64,000 nt of DNA from Luteolibacter sp. Y139 (GCF_038066715.1 NZ_JBBUKT010000013.1:1-64000); one strand, 5' to 3'; shown: positions 50,992-60,735, numbered from the stretch's first letter. Notes: generated by a model from the letters alone, not told the origin. Numbers and translations: made by a program.

Positions 50992-53301
50992 TTAGAAGGT
51001 CTTGGTAATGGACACGCTGAAGTTCCTGCCCGGCGCAGTGGAGCGATCCGTCGTGGCGTTGCCGCCGAGGTGCCCATTGCCACGGCGCACCGAACCCCAC
51101 GCCCAGTATTTCTCGTCGAAGATGTTGTTGAGCCCGGCGTGAATCGACACGGTCTCCGTCGGCTCCCACCACGCGGCCAGATCCAGAGTGAACCACGCAG
51201 GCGGCCGGAAGAAGGTTCCCTGGTTGGTGCTATCGTCGACTCGCTCCACCTTCGCGGTATAGATCCCCGACAAGCGTGCACCGAAGCGCCCCTCCGGATC
51301 CTCATAGCCAATGAAGCTCGCCGTCTTCCACGGTTCGATCGAGTTCAGCGGCACATCGTCCGTCAGGTTGTTGCCGATCGACTTGCCGGTGCTCAGCCCC
51401 AGCTGCCAGCCCTCCGCCTTCTTCTGGAAATAGCCCGCGTCGAGCATGCCACCGAGTTCGAAGCCATAAATCTCCGCCTCGCCACGGTTCACGGTCGTGA
51501 CGATTTCGCGGCCATCGTCAGCCAGCTCGCCGGTCGGCACTCCATTCTCGATGAAATCGCGATAGCGCGTGTAGAAGAGGGACGACTGGAATCGGCCGGC
51601 CTTTCCTTCCGCCTTGAAGCCAAGCTCGAAGGCATCGCTCTGCTCCTCCTCCAGCGAGGGATTCGGAACCGTCATCGCTCCCGCCGGATTCCCCCCGGAC
51701 GGCGGGTGATCGAAGATCATCGACAGCTCCTCCGCCGTCGGGTTCCTCACGCCACGCGCATAGGTGCCATACCACTGCACGATGTCGCTCGGCTTCCACG
51801 CGAGATTCAGTCGCGGCGAAATCGAGAAGTTCTCATAGTCGGTCGGCGGCTCTTGCCCGAATCGGCCAAGCTCCGCGAGACGGTCAAGATAAGCCTGGTT
51901 CGGATCCGGCTTGATCCCCTGCCAATCGAGCCGCAGCCCGGGCGTGATGAACCACTTGCCATCCACCTTGATCTCGTCCTGAACGAATACACCGGCCCGC
52001 GTCGTGTCGGTCGGAGCGAAGGATGTGCGGTTCACATCGTCCGGCGTTCCAGAGTCGAGCCGCGTGAAACGGTTGTCGCCACCTTCCAGCGACAGATCGA
52101 TACCCGCCATCCCTCCATGAATCACCCGCCCGCCATCACCGAACTCGCGCCGCGCAACGGACGATAGTCCCATGATGTCGGTATCGAAGCTGATCCGCTG
52201 TTGCCGCGTCCGCTCGGTGCCGGGAATCGGATTGCCACCGATCACGATCGGCTTCGAGGCCGAGTCGTTATCACTGACCGTGCCAGCATGCTGCCAGTAA
52301 ACGTGACTATCGAGCTGATCGACCCACGACTGCGACTGCGGCGTCCACTGCCACTTCAGGCTCGCCCGCTGGCGATCGAGCAGCTGGTTGTTGTAGACGT
52401 AGTCGTTGAAAACCGGAAACGCCGACGACGCAGCACTTCGGACATTCGTGGAACCCTCGCGATCGAACATTTCCAGGGCGAACCGGAACACATGATCACC
52501 CAGGACATGCTCGGCCTTCAGCAAGGCGGAGTTCGAAGTGAAGTCCGCCGGATTCGGCGGCTCGTAGCCATTGTTCGCCGTCTCTTCACCATGGCGGCCG
52601 GCGTAGAGCAGCATCACGGAGGTATTCCCCTTCTTCACCGCACCACCCACCTGCCCCGCGATGCTTTCATTCGCGGAGAAGTACTGCGTTCGCACGAGTC
52701 CACCGGCATTGCGGCCGCCCAGCATGCTCTCCGGATCCGGCGTCCTGAAGGTAATCACGCCACCGAGCGCATCACTGCCATAGAGCGCACTCGCTCCACC
52801 TTTCAAGACCTCCACCAGGTCAAACATCGCCGGATCGAAGTAATCCCGCCCGATGCCACCCGCTCCATCGCCACTTCCCATGTCGAAGGACGTCGACACA
52901 TACTGCGGCGGCTGGCGGATCCCATCGAGCTCGATGGCCACACGGTTCCCCTCCGCACCACGGATATTGATGCTCCCGTATCCGGACTGCCCGTAGGCAA
53001 ACGCACCATCCCCGCTCGAAAAGTCGAACGGCAGCGAGACCGTCGGATCATACTTCGCGAAGCCGGAGAGATCCTGGCTGCCAGTACGCAGCAGGTCTTC
53101 CGCTCCCATATGGAGCGTCGTGCCAGCGGAGTCGATCCACCGCTGCTCGGTGCGAGTGCCCACGACGACCATGTCGCCGAGACTCTCGACCACCGATCCC
53201 TCGTCCCCGGCGGCAGGTACCTCCTCAGGATCTGCCGCCGAGGCGGGGTGCAGCGCCATACCGATGGCGAACGTTACCTGGAAAAAAATGGAGTGGCGCA
53301 C
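50992..53301 (-). CDS. TonB-dependent outer-membrane receptor
   Basis: A 769-residue TonB-dependent receptor. Signal: MRHSIFFQVTFAIGMALHPASA. The plug (about 40-190) has VVVGTRTEQRWIDSAGTT, GSINIRGAEGNRVAIELDGI and LKGGASALYGSDALGGVITF; the remaining 22-strand barrel ends with Phe (SVSITKTF), the outer-membrane signal. It resembles the heme/hemoglobin/siderophore receptor branch. It imports an iron complex or other large ligand using TonB energy. TonB-ExbBD are not in the window. It is flanked by DUF6607 upstream and DNRLRE downstream. Confidence 0.92.
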   Translation of the reverse strand: MRHSIFFQVTFAIGMALHPASAADPEEVPAAGDEGSVVESLGDMVVVGTRTEQRWIDSAGTTLHMGAEDLLRTGSQDLSGFAKYDPTVSLPFDFSSGDGAFAYGQSGYGSINIRGAEGNRVAIELDGIRQPPQYVSTSFDMGSGDGAGGIGRDYFDPAMFDLVEVLKGGASALYGSDALGGVITFRTPDPESMLGGRNAGGLVRTQYFSANESIAGQVGGAVKKGNTSVMLLYAGRHGEETANNGYEPPNPADFTSNSALLKAEHVLGDHVFRFALEMFDREGSTNVRSAASSAFPVFNDYVYNNQLLDRQRASLKWQWTPQSQSWVDQLDSHVYWQHAGTVSDNDSASKPIVIGGNPIPGTERTRQQRISFDTDIMGLSSVARREFGDGGRVIHGGMAGIDLSLEGGDNRFTRLDSGTPDDVNRTSFAPTDTTRAGVFVQDEIKVDGKWFITPGLRLDWQGIKPDPNQAYLDRLAELGRFGQEPPTDYENFSISPRLNLAWKPSDIVQWYGTYARGVRNPTAEELSMIFDHPPSGGNPAGAMTVPNPSLEEEQSDAFELGFKAEGKAGRFQSSLFYTRYRDFIENGVPTGELADDGREIVTTVNRGEAEIYGFELGGMLDAGYFQKKAEGWQLGLSTGKSIGNNLTDDVPLNSIEPWKTASFIGYEDPEGRFGARLSGIYTAKVERVDDSTNQGTFFRPPAWFTLDLAAWWEPTETVSIHAGLNNIFDEKYWAWGSVRRGNGHLGGNATTDRSTAPGRNFSVSITKTF

Positions 53302-53317
53302 GATGAAAGGGGCCGCG

Positions 53318-54226
53318 CTATTGCGCGATCACGAATGGCTTCAAGGTCTCGCGGATCTTGTCCACGCCCGGGGTCTTGCCGTCTTCTGCTTCTGCGACCA
53401 GTTCGGAGACCAGATCCTGAAGTCGTCCTTCATCCGCCTTCGTCAGCACCTTGATGCTGCCCTTCTCCGGCGAAAGCTCATCCCACACGTTGCGGATCTC
53501 TTTCCACAGCGGCGCGGTCTTTTCCCAATAGCTGTTGGCCTTCGCGAAATCGTGATCCTTCACCCGCAGATACGGATTGAATCCCACCTCGCGGCACAGC
53601 GGATAGGCCTTCCCGTCGCGCTTCACCCACTTGGTGTTGTCCTGCTCGTGGAACCAGCCTTCCTTGGTGATCGTGTGGCGATTGGTCACCACCAGCAGGT
53701 CGTAGTCATCGCGCTTCTCTTCGCGCCGCGGCTTCGGGCGGTTGGCTTCGGAGGTCCATTCGCTGGTCTCCTCGCCATGCACCCAGGCAGCGATTCCTTC
53801 GTAGCGCGGCGAGTCATCCACCTGCGTCACGCGCTGGCTCCACTTGCCCTTCGCTTCCTCCGCCGTGAGCGTCTTCGCGGTCCACACCCGGCTGCCCTGG
53901 AACTCGAGGATCTCCGTATCCTCATAGGTCCAGATCTGCGCCCAGTGCTTCACCACCATCGGTCCGGCCTGGAGGATGTGCTGGAGCACGATGCGCTTGC
54001 CGCTGTCCTCCACCACCTTGACGGTTTCGAAGGCCTCTTCGGTGTATGGCTTATCTTCCACCTTGTAGCCTTCATGCATCGAGAAGGTCTCTTGGAAATG
54101 GAAGCCGACCTTGAAGTCGCCGGCCATGGACAGGATCGCCTTCCGATCCTTTTCAAAGCTCGCGTCGTCGGCGAAGGCGGTGCTCCCGAGGAACAGCACC
54201 GCAAGCAGGAATGACAATGGTTTCAT
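53318..54226 (-). CDS. DUF6607-like secreted protein
   Basis: A 302-residue exported protein with signal MKPLSFLLAVLFLGSTAFA. The body (SFEKDRKAILSMAGDFKVGF, HFQETFSMHEGYKV, KRIVLQHILQAGPMVVKHWA, TYEDTEILEFQG) matches what I recall of DUF6607, a family often encoded beside TonB receptors. Many aromatic and charged residues suggest a ligand- or receptor-binding periplasmic protein. It precedes the receptor by 16 bases. Function not established. Confidence 0.7.
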   Translation of the reverse strand: MKPLSFLLAVLFLGSTAFADDASFEKDRKAILSMAGDFKVGFHFQETFSMHEGYKVEDKPYTEEAFETVKVVEDSGKRIVLQHILQAGPMVVKHWAQIWTYEDTEILEFQGSRVWTAKTLTAEEAKGKWSQRVTQVDDSPRYEGIAAWVHGEETSEWTSEANRPKPRREEKRDDYDLLVVTNRHTITKEGWFHEQDNTKWVKRDGKAYPLCREVGFNPYLRVKDHDFAKANSYWEKTAPLWKEIRNVWDELSPEKGSIKVLTKADEGRLQDLVSELVAEAEDGKTPGVDKIRETLKPFVIAQ

Positions 54227-54236
54227 GAGATGTTTG

Positions 54237-54929
54237 TTAGAGGACCTGACGGCGGCGGCGCGCGATCAGTGGCAGCGCGGCGAAGGACAGCAGCAGCGCG
54301 GATGGCTCCGGAATCACTTGGACAAAGGAGTTCCCCACATCGATCTGCGACGCGGTGACCGACGTGTGGATCCCGATCGGAGCCGACAAGGTGATCGAAG
54401 TGATCGTCTCGTTGATCGACGAGAGGTTCCACTGCCAGGCATACGCCGTGTAGAGGATCGGATCCGGCCCGAAGTTGTCGCGCAGCTCGCTGTTGCCGCT
54501 CTTGAAGGCGATCGGCGCGATCACCTGGCTGCCGGACTCCGTCGTCACCGTGATGAAAGGCCCGCCATTGTATGGCCAGGCAAGGTCCGGATTCGGCGAA
54601 CCCTCGATCTGCCACACCACGCTCGCGATATCGAACGAAGCCGTCTGGGTCGCAGTGACCGTGTAGTCAGCAGTGAAGCTGTAAAAACCGAACGAGCCTT
54701 GGAACGCACTCGAAGAGATGTTGATCGTCCCACCCGATCCCGAGCTCGGAGTCCTCGTCGGATTTTCTCCCGTGAGATTTCCCCAAACTGTTGTCGTCTG
54801 CTGCGTTCCTCCTAAATCCAGATTCGACAGGAGAACTGCCGCCTGAGCCGGGAGCCCCGTGAGCATGATCGCGAGGGCAGGGATCGCCGTGAACAGACGG
54901 CGGCGGCGGCGTGTCGGAGTGGTATGCAT
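54237..54929 (-). CDS. PEP-CTERM protein heading the TonB-receptor operon
   Basis: A 230-residue exported protein. The N-terminus has RRRRR then LFTAIPALAIMLTGLPAQAA as signal. The body is a beta-rich domain with N/T/S-rich segments. It ends VIPEPSALLLSFAALPLIARRRRQ, the exosortase signal. I use the ATG at 54929 (an ATG at 54944 is also in frame). Ten bases separate it from the DUF6607 gene, so it is the first gene of the receptor operon and is likely under the divergent AraC-type regulator. A surface-anchored partner for an iron receptor is uncommon. Confidence 0.8.
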   Translation of the reverse strand: MHTTPTRRRRRLFTAIPALAIMLTGLPAQAAVLLSNLDLGGTQQTTTVWGNLTGENPTRTPSSGSGGTINISSSAFQGSFGFYSFTADYTVTATQTASFDIASVVWQIEGSPNPDLAWPYNGGPFITVTTESGSQVIAPIAFKSGNSELRDNFGPDPILYTAYAWQWNLSSINETITSITLSAPIGIHTSVTASQIDVGNSFVQVIPEPSALLLSFAALPLIARRRRQVL

Positions 54930-55124
54930 GTCGAGCGGAAGCACGCCCCCACCTTCCTCACCCCCCTCCCCCCGCGCTCCCGGCCTCTTGCCAATTCATG
55001 GCGCGGAATTGCGAGCATCGCCCCATCATGGCAATTGACCGCTAAGAGGTGACAACCGGCCGCCAAGTGCAAATAAACTCTTGAGACGCATTCGCAATTA
55101 CGCTCATCTGTCGCTCCTGCCTCC

Positions 55125-55979
55125 ATGTCCTCCTCCTTCTCCGCCACCCTCCTTCACGATGGATCCGGTGTGGCGCTACGTGGCGTGGACGCGGAAGTCT
55201 CCTACGCCGCAGACTGGAGCAGCCTGCTGGCACCGGAGATGGGCCATCTCGTGCTGAATCTGGATGGTCACGGCGTGATTCTTGGCCGCCACGTCCGGCT
55301 GGGCATAGTCCCGGGTACCGCTTCGATTCTGAAAATCGCCGCCGGCGAATCAGTCCACGCCAGCCGCTTGGCGGGTGATGGACGCCACCGCTTCGTCGTG
55401 GTTTCAGCGACTTCCGCTTGGCTGGCATCGAATTTTGGCGAATCCGTCACCGCCTTGCACCCCCTGTTGCGAAATGTGGACAGTCCGCAGCACACCGGTT
55501 TGCTCCGTTCCATGAATCTGGCGGAGCGGGATCTCTGCGAATCCCTTCTCCAGCCACCGGTCCAGCGGATCCTGCGACCGGCCTGGTTCCGCGGGAAGGC
55601 CTTGGAATGCTTGAGCGTCTTCGGCGGGATTCCCAAATCCGCCGGTCCCGATCACGACCCGATACGCCAGCGCGTCGACGCGGCGACCCAATGGCTGCGC
55701 GACCATTTCAGGGAAGACCTCGACCTCCTCACCGCATCCCGGCACGTGGGATGCGCGCCGCACTACTTGAGCCGCCTTTTCCGCCAGCACACCGGGAAGA
55801 CCTTGAGCCAAAAGCTTCGCGAAATCCGCATCGACCGCGCCGCCACGCTGCTGCGGAACGGCGGCTTCAATGTCACCGAGGCGGCCTTCGAGGTGGGCTA
55901 CAACAGCCTCAGCCACTTCACCAAGGCCTTCGTCGCCGAGAAGGGCGTGCGCCCATCCGACTGGCGCGCGGCGGGGTAA
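55125..55979 (+). CDS. AraC-family transcriptional regulator
   Basis: A 284-residue regulator. The C-terminal 100 residues form the AraC double helix-turn-helix (LDLLTASRHVGCAPHYLSRL, FRQHTGKTLSQKLREIRI, ...VGYNSLSHFTKAFVAEKGV). The N-terminal 160 residues are a ligand/cofactor domain resembling PchR-type siderophore sensors in length and position. It is transcribed divergently from the PEP-CTERM/DUF6607/TonB-receptor operon across 195 bases, the classic arrangement for a receptor activated by its own ligand. Confidence in the target is moderate; the ligand is unknown. Confidence 0.9.
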   Translation: MSSSFSATLLHDGSGVALRGVDAEVSYAADWSSLLAPEMGHLVLNLDGHGVILGRHVRLGIVPGTASILKIAAGESVHASRLAGDGRHRFVVVSATSAWLASNFGESVTALHPLLRNVDSPQHTGLLRSMNLAERDLCESLLQPPVQRILRPAWFRGKALECLSVFGGIPKSAGPDHDPIRQRVDAATQWLRDHFREDLDLLTASRHVGCAPHYLSRLFRQHTGKTLSQKLREIRIDRAATLLRNGGFNVTEAAFEVGYNSLSHFTKAFVAEKGVRPSDWRAAG

Positions 55980-56056
55980 CCCGGCCCCGGACCTTTTGCA
56001 TCTTGCGGGTAAGGACGATCCGGCTTAGTCAGGGAATGGTATTTTCCACGACTGCC

Positions 56057-56251
56057 ATGAAAACGAAGAAAGCTCATCGCGCCTGCGAAGCCTGCGCCTT
56101 CTGGAATCCTATGGAGGAGTCCCACGGCGAATGTCGCCGACACGCCCCCCAGACCGTCGCCTTCGAAGTCGACGATGAGGTGAAGTTCGAATCGATGTTT
56201 CCCGTCACCGCCTCGGACGACTGGTGCGGGGACTACGAAAAAGCCGACTGA
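56057..56251 (+). CDS. Small four-Cys protein (64 residues)
   Basis: A 64-residue protein starting at the ATG at 56057. It has RACEACAFWNPMEESHGECR, a Cys-x2-Cys then a third Cys twelve residues on, and a final Cys in DDWCGDYEKAD. The four Cys suggest a zinc or iron-sulfur site. The pattern recalls small conserved proteins of unknown function (CxxC.FW...CR..AP..WCG.y). It lies between the AraC gene and a hypothetical gene. Real coding is supported by the conserved-looking Cys/Trp layout. Confidence 0.65.
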   Translation: MKTKKAHRACEACAFWNPMEESHGECRRHAPQTVAFEVDDEVKFESMFPVTASDDWCGDYEKAD

Positions 56252-56337
56252 TCCCCCTGCCGGGCCCTTCACCGAGGACTCTAACGGTTGGGCGTTTTCT
56301 ATTGCGACAAGGTCTCAATTAGGCTTTCGTCCGCCCC

Positions 56338-56724
56338 GTGACGCTTACGCCACACGAAATCGACGCCCTGTTGTTGCCCTTGGCTCCCTCGCTTGCAAGG
56401 GAAGCCGACACCATCCTCGACTTGCGGGAGTTGTTGATGTCCAAGGGACAACCCGGCAAGTGCGTGCGTTGCTTTTTCCGGCTTTTTACCGCTGCCGGCA
56501 CCGACTCCCTGCCGAAATTGGCCCCGCTCCGGGACTTCCTTGAGCGGCATCTGGAAATCGCAGTCCGTGCCGATGGCTCCGAGCTGGAGACTCTGCCCGT
56601 GAAGCTCCGCCAAGGCGAAAACCTTGAAGACTTCTGCCTTCGCTCGATGAAGCAGGTCCGTTTGGACCGCACCTATCAGGCGCAGCGCGTGGATCTCGCC
56701 TTCCGCTTCAAGGCCGCCGCTTGA
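56338..56724 (+). CDS. Conserved-looking hypothetical protein
   Basis: A 128-residue soluble protein beginning with GTG at 56338. It is helical in prediction by eye (EADTILDLRELLMSKG, RDFLERHLEIAVRADG, LEDFCLRSMKQVRL) with two close Cys (KCVRCFFRLF). No family recognised and no neighbour clue; a 185-base gap separates it from purL. Codon use fits a real gene. Confidence 0.55.
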   Translation: MTLTPHEIDALLLPLAPSLAREADTILDLRELLMSKGQPGKCVRCFFRLFTAAGTDSLPKLAPLRDFLERHLEIAVRADGSELETLPVKLRQGENLEDFCLRSMKQVRLDRTYQAQRVDLAFRFKAAA

Positions 56725-56909
56725 GCAGCCTTCTCGCGTAGCGGAGCGGCTCAGCCGTTCCGGTTTCTAGCGGCCCTACCCACAGCGGCACTCTCGTACC
56801 TTCATCCCCCACCCTTTACAGTGGTTCAGTGGCAATTCGGCAATCACCCGTCTTGCCCTCCCCCCGGGGGTGACTAGCATTTCCCCCCTTCCGCAGGTCC
56901 TAGCCGCCC

Positions 56910-59900
56910 ATGAACCGCATTTTTGTCGAGAAGCTGCCCGCCTTTAACGCCGAGGCCCGTCACCTCCTGCACGATCTCCGCGAATCCCTCGATCTCCCTT
57001 CCCTCGAAGGCGTCCGCATCATCCAGCGCTACGACATCGACGGCCTCACCGACGCCCAGTTCGAGCAGGCAGCCCGCTTGATCCTTTCCGAGCCTCAGGT
57101 CGACGTGACCACCGCCACGCTCGCTCTTGTCGCAAACGAGACCGCATTCGCCGTCGAATACCTTCCAGGCCAGTTCGACCAGCGTGCCGACTCTGCCGCG
57201 CAGTGCGTCCAGATCCTCACCGGCCAGGAGCGCCCGCTCGTCGCCTCCGCCAAGGTCGTTGTGCTGAAAGGCAACGTCTCCGCCGATGACCTCGCCCGCA
57301 TCAAGGGCTACGTTATCAACGCCGTCGATTCCCACGAGGCCCGCATGGACCTCCCGGAAAGCCTGCAGCCAAAGATCAACACACCTGCCGACGTCGCGAT
57401 TCTAACAGGCTTCACCACCAAGCCCGCCACCGACCTCGCCGCCCTCCGCAAGGACCTCGGCCTCGCGATGTCCGATGCCGACCTCGCCTTCTGCCAGACC
57501 TATTTCCGCGACGAGGAAAAGCGCGATCCGAGCATCACCGAGATCCGGATGCTCGATACCTACTGGTCCGACCACTGCCGCCACACCACCTTCCTCACGA
57601 AGATCGACGAAGCCACCTTCGCCCCCGGCACCGAACCTGTCGAGAAGGCATGGCAAACCTACCTGGCCACTCGCAAGCAACTCGGCCGCGAAGAGAAGCC
57701 GGTCACGCTGATGGACATCGCGCTCATCGGCATGCGCGAACTCAAGGCCAGCGGCGAACTCGATAACCTCGAAGTCTCCGACGAAGTCAACGCCGCCTCC
57801 ATCGTTGTCCCGGTGAAGATCGACGACCGCCCTGAGGAAGAGTGGCTTGTGATGTTCAAGAACGAGACGCACAATCACCCCACCGAAATCGAGCCCTTCG
57901 GTGGTGCCGCCACCTGCCTCGGTGGCTGCATTCGCGATCCACTTTCCGGTCGCTCATACGTCTATCAGGCCATGCGCGTCACCGGTGCAGGCAATCCCCT
58001 GACACCTTTCGCCGAGACCCTGCCGGGCAAGCTCCCGCAGAAGAAGATCTGCCAGATCGCCGCACACGGTTACTCGTCCTACGGCAATCAGATCGGCCTC
58101 GCCACCGGCCAAGTCGCCGAAGTCTATCACCCCGGCTACGTCGCCAAGCGCCTCGAAATCGGTGCTGTCGTCGCTGCCGCACCGCGTTCCCAAGTCTTCC
58201 GCGGCACCCCCGCTGCCGGCGATGTCATCCTTCTCATCGGCGGCCGCACCGGCCGCGATGGCGTCGGCGGCGCCACCGGCTCCTCCAAGGAACACACCGA
58301 CACCGCCCTCGAAAACTCCGCCGAAGTCCAGAAAGGCGACGCGCCCACCGAGCGCAAGATCCAGCGCCTCTTCCGCAATCCGGAACTCACGAAGAAGATC
58401 AAGATCTGCAACGACTTCGGTGCCGGCGGTGTCTCCGTCGCCATCGGCGAGATTGCACCTTCGCTCGATATCGATCTCGATGCCGTGCCGAAGAAGTACG
58501 ATGGCCTCGATGGCACCGAGCTCTCCATCTCCGAGTCCCAGGAACGCATGGCCGTCTGCATCGATCCCGCGGATGCCGCCTACTTCATCGCCGAGTCCGA
58601 CAAGGAAAACCTCGAATGCGTGAAGGTCGCCGTCGTCGGTGACCACGGTCGCCTGCGCATGAGCTGGCGCGGCAAGACCATCGTCGATCTCAGCCGCGCC
58701 TTCCTCGACACCAATGGCGTCCAACAAACCGCCAAGGTCCACGTCGCCGCGCCCGAAGGCATCTTCCAGTCCGCCTTCAATCTCCCGCAGTCGGGGACCA
58801 AACTGCTCTCCGACCTCAACCACTGCTCTCAAAAGGGCCTCGGCGAGCGCTTCGACGGCTCGGTCGGCGCCGGCACCGTGCTGTGGCCCTTCGGCGGTAA
58901 GCACCAGCTCACCCCGCCCGATGCGATGGTGGCGAAGCTCCCGCTGTTAGAGGGCAATACCGATGTCTGCACCTACATGAGCTGGGGCTTCAATCCCCAC
59001 CTCTCGGCATGGTCGCCCTTCCACGGTGCCGTCTACGCGGTCACCGAGTCCGTCTGCAAGGCCGTCGCCGCAGGCGCGAAACTCTCGGATGTTAGACTCA
59101 CCCTGCAGGAATACTTCCCGAAGCTCGGCGGCGATGCTGCGCGCTGGGGCCTTCCTTTCGCCGCGTTGTTAGGTGCCTTCCACGCCCAGCATGGCCTGCG
59201 CCTCGCGGCCATCGGCGGCAAGGACTCGATGTCCGGTTCCTTCAACGATCTCGACGTCCCGCCGACACTCGTCTCCTTCGCCCTCGCCCCCGGCCAAGCC
59301 AGCCTCGCCCTCTCGCCTGAGTTCAAGAAACCCGGCAGCACCTTGTCCCTCGTCAAGGTCGCTCGCGACGACGACCAGCTTCCGGAGTTCGAAAACCTCC
59401 GCGAAGTCGCCGCTGCGCTCCACGAGCTGAATGCCTCCGGCAAGATCCTCTCCATGAAAGCCCTCGGTGCCGGTGGCCTCATGCATGCCGTCGCCACCAG
59501 CGCCTTCGGCAACCGCGTCGGCGCGAACATCACCGCCGATCTCCAGCCCTACGCCGAGCGCTACTTCTGCTTCCTCGTCGAGCACGATGGCGAACTGCCC
59601 GCATCTCTCTTCGCCCGCGTCCTCGGTGAAACCATCGCCGAGCCCGAACTCAACTTCCCCGGCGAAAGCCACAAGCTCGATGACCTCCAGGCCGCCTGGC
59701 TCGGCACCCTCGAGCCGATCTATCCGACCAAGGAAGACTCAACCGTCGCCAATACGCCTCACCTCTCGCTCGCCGCATCGTTCACCGGCAGCAAGCACAC
59801 CTCCTCGGCCAAGCACGCGAAGCCGAAGGTCCTCATCCCCGCCTTCCCCGGCACCAATAGCGAATACGACTCCGCCAAGGCCTTCCGCGAGGCCGGAGCC

Positions 59901-60617
59901 GAAGCCGAGATCCAGGTCTTCCGCAATCTCAGCTCACGCCACATCGAGGAATCGCTCGAAGCCTTCGCACAGAAGATCCGCGAGTCGCAGATCCTGATGT
60001 TCCCCGGCGGCTTCAGCGCCGGCGACGAGCCCGATGGTTCCGCCAAGTTCATCGCCACCGTCATCCGCAACCCGCGGGTCGCCGATGCGATCATGGACCT
60101 GATCAAGAACCGCGACGGCCTAGTGCTCGGCATCTGCAATGGCTTCCAGGCCCTGATCAAAACCGGTCTCGTCCCCTACGGCGAAATCCGCGACCCGCAC
60201 GCCGACGCACCGACGCTCACCTTCAACGATATCGGCCGCCACGTCTCCTGCTACGTCACCACCCGCATCGCCAGCACCCTGTCACCATGGATGGCCGGCA
60301 TGGAAGTCGGCGACCTGCACAGCGTCCCTGTCTCCCACGGTGAGGGCAAGTTCCTCGCCAGCCCCGCGGTCATCGCCGACCTCGCGGCCAAGGGCCAGAT
60401 CGCCACGCAGTACGTGGACACCGAAGGCACCTACTCGATGGAGATCGATATCAACCCGAACGGCTCCCTCTTCGCCATCGAAGGCATCACCAGCCCCTGC
60501 GGCCGCGTCTTCGGGAAGATGGCCCACACCGAACGCAGCGGCACTCTCGTCGGCAAGAACATCCCCGGCGAAAAGAAACAGCCGATCTTCGCAGCGGGCG
60601 TGAAGTGGTTTGCTTGA
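56910..60617 (+). CDS. purL: Phosphoribosylformylglycinamidine synthase, single-chain
   Basis: A 1235-residue one-chain PurL for purine synthesis, turning FGAR, glutamine and ATP into FGAM. The chain has the N-terminal domain (1-150), the linker, two AIR-synthase-like halves (DTYWSDHCRHTTF, then NETHNHPTEIEPFGGAATC; HYKIGD-like second half) and a C-terminal glutaminase with Cys in LGICNGFQALI and VSHGEGK for the His-Glu pair. Many bacteria split this into PurL, PurQ and PurS; this fused form is shared with some Bacteroidota, clostridia and Proteobacteria. Not truncated. Confidence 0.96.
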   Translation: MNRIFVEKLPAFNAEARHLLHDLRESLDLPSLEGVRIIQRYDIDGLTDAQFEQAARLILSEPQVDVTTATLALVANETAFAVEYLPGQFDQRADSAAQCVQILTGQERPLVASAKVVVLKGNVSADDLARIKGYVINAVDSHEARMDLPESLQPKINTPADVAILTGFTTKPATDLAALRKDLGLAMSDADLAFCQTYFRDEEKRDPSITEIRMLDTYWSDHCRHTTFLTKIDEATFAPGTEPVEKAWQTYLATRKQLGREEKPVTLMDIALIGMRELKASGELDNLEVSDEVNAASIVVPVKIDDRPEEEWLVMFKNETHNHPTEIEPFGGAATCLGGCIRDPLSGRSYVYQAMRVTGAGNPLTPFAETLPGKLPQKKICQIAAHGYSSYGNQIGLATGQVAEVYHPGYVAKRLEIGAVVAAAPRSQVFRGTPAAGDVILLIGGRTGRDGVGGATGSSKEHTDTALENSAEVQKGDAPTERKIQRLFRNPELTKKIKICNDFGAGGVSVAIGEIAPSLDIDLDAVPKKYDGLDGTELSISESQERMAVCIDPADAAYFIAESDKENLECVKVAVVGDHGRLRMSWRGKTIVDLSRAFLDTNGVQQTAKVHVAAPEGIFQSAFNLPQSGTKLLSDLNHCSQKGLGERFDGSVGAGTVLWPFGGKHQLTPPDAMVAKLPLLEGNTDVCTYMSWGFNPHLSAWSPFHGAVYAVTESVCKAVAAGAKLSDVRLTLQEYFPKLGGDAARWGLPFAALLGAFHAQHGLRLAAIGGKDSMSGSFNDLDVPPTLVSFALAPGQASLALSPEFKKPGSTLSLVKVARDDDQLPEFENLREVAAALHELNASGKILSMKALGAGGLMHAVATSAFGNRVGANITADLQPYAERYFCFLVEHDGELPASLFARVLGETIAEPELNFPGESHKLDDLQAAWLGTLEPIYPTKEDSTVANTPHLSLAASFTGSKHTSSAKHAKPKVLIPAFPGTNSEYDSAKAFREAGAEAEIQVFRNLSSRHIEESLEAFAQKIRESQILMFPGGFSAGDEPDGSAKFIATVIRNPRVADAIMDLIKNRDGLVLGICNGFQALIKTGLVPYGEIRDPHADAPTLTFNDIGRHVSCYVTTRIASTLSPWMAGMEVGDLHSVPVSHGEGKFLASPAVIADLAAKGQIATQYVDTEGTYSMEIDINPNGSLFAIEGITSPCGRVFGKMAHTERSGTLVGKNIPGEKKQPIFAAGVKWFA

Positions 60618-60735
60618 GCTATTGTCTGCCGACCTGGAGGCTCGGGCAAATAGTCACCTAACACCATCTCCGACGTCCTAGCTCGAGTGGCGCAGGGGAC
60701 GTTGACGGTTTCGAGTGCCTTGTTAGCATGACTCC

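Noticed and set aside
50821-53454. Long plus-strand frames (448 and 417 codons) across the TonB receptor
   Set aside because: Both are antisense to a receptor with intact plug, barrel and terminal Phe; they are rich in Arg/His typical of shadow frames.
53120-54214. 364-codon plus-strand frame over the DUF6607 gene
   Set aside because: Antisense to a signal-peptide-bearing gene in a tight operon; no motif.
56725-56909. Possible purine riboswitch before purL
   Set aside because: The leader is GC-rich with a CCCCCCGGGGG patch, but no purine-riboswitch three-way junction or conserved loop bases were found.
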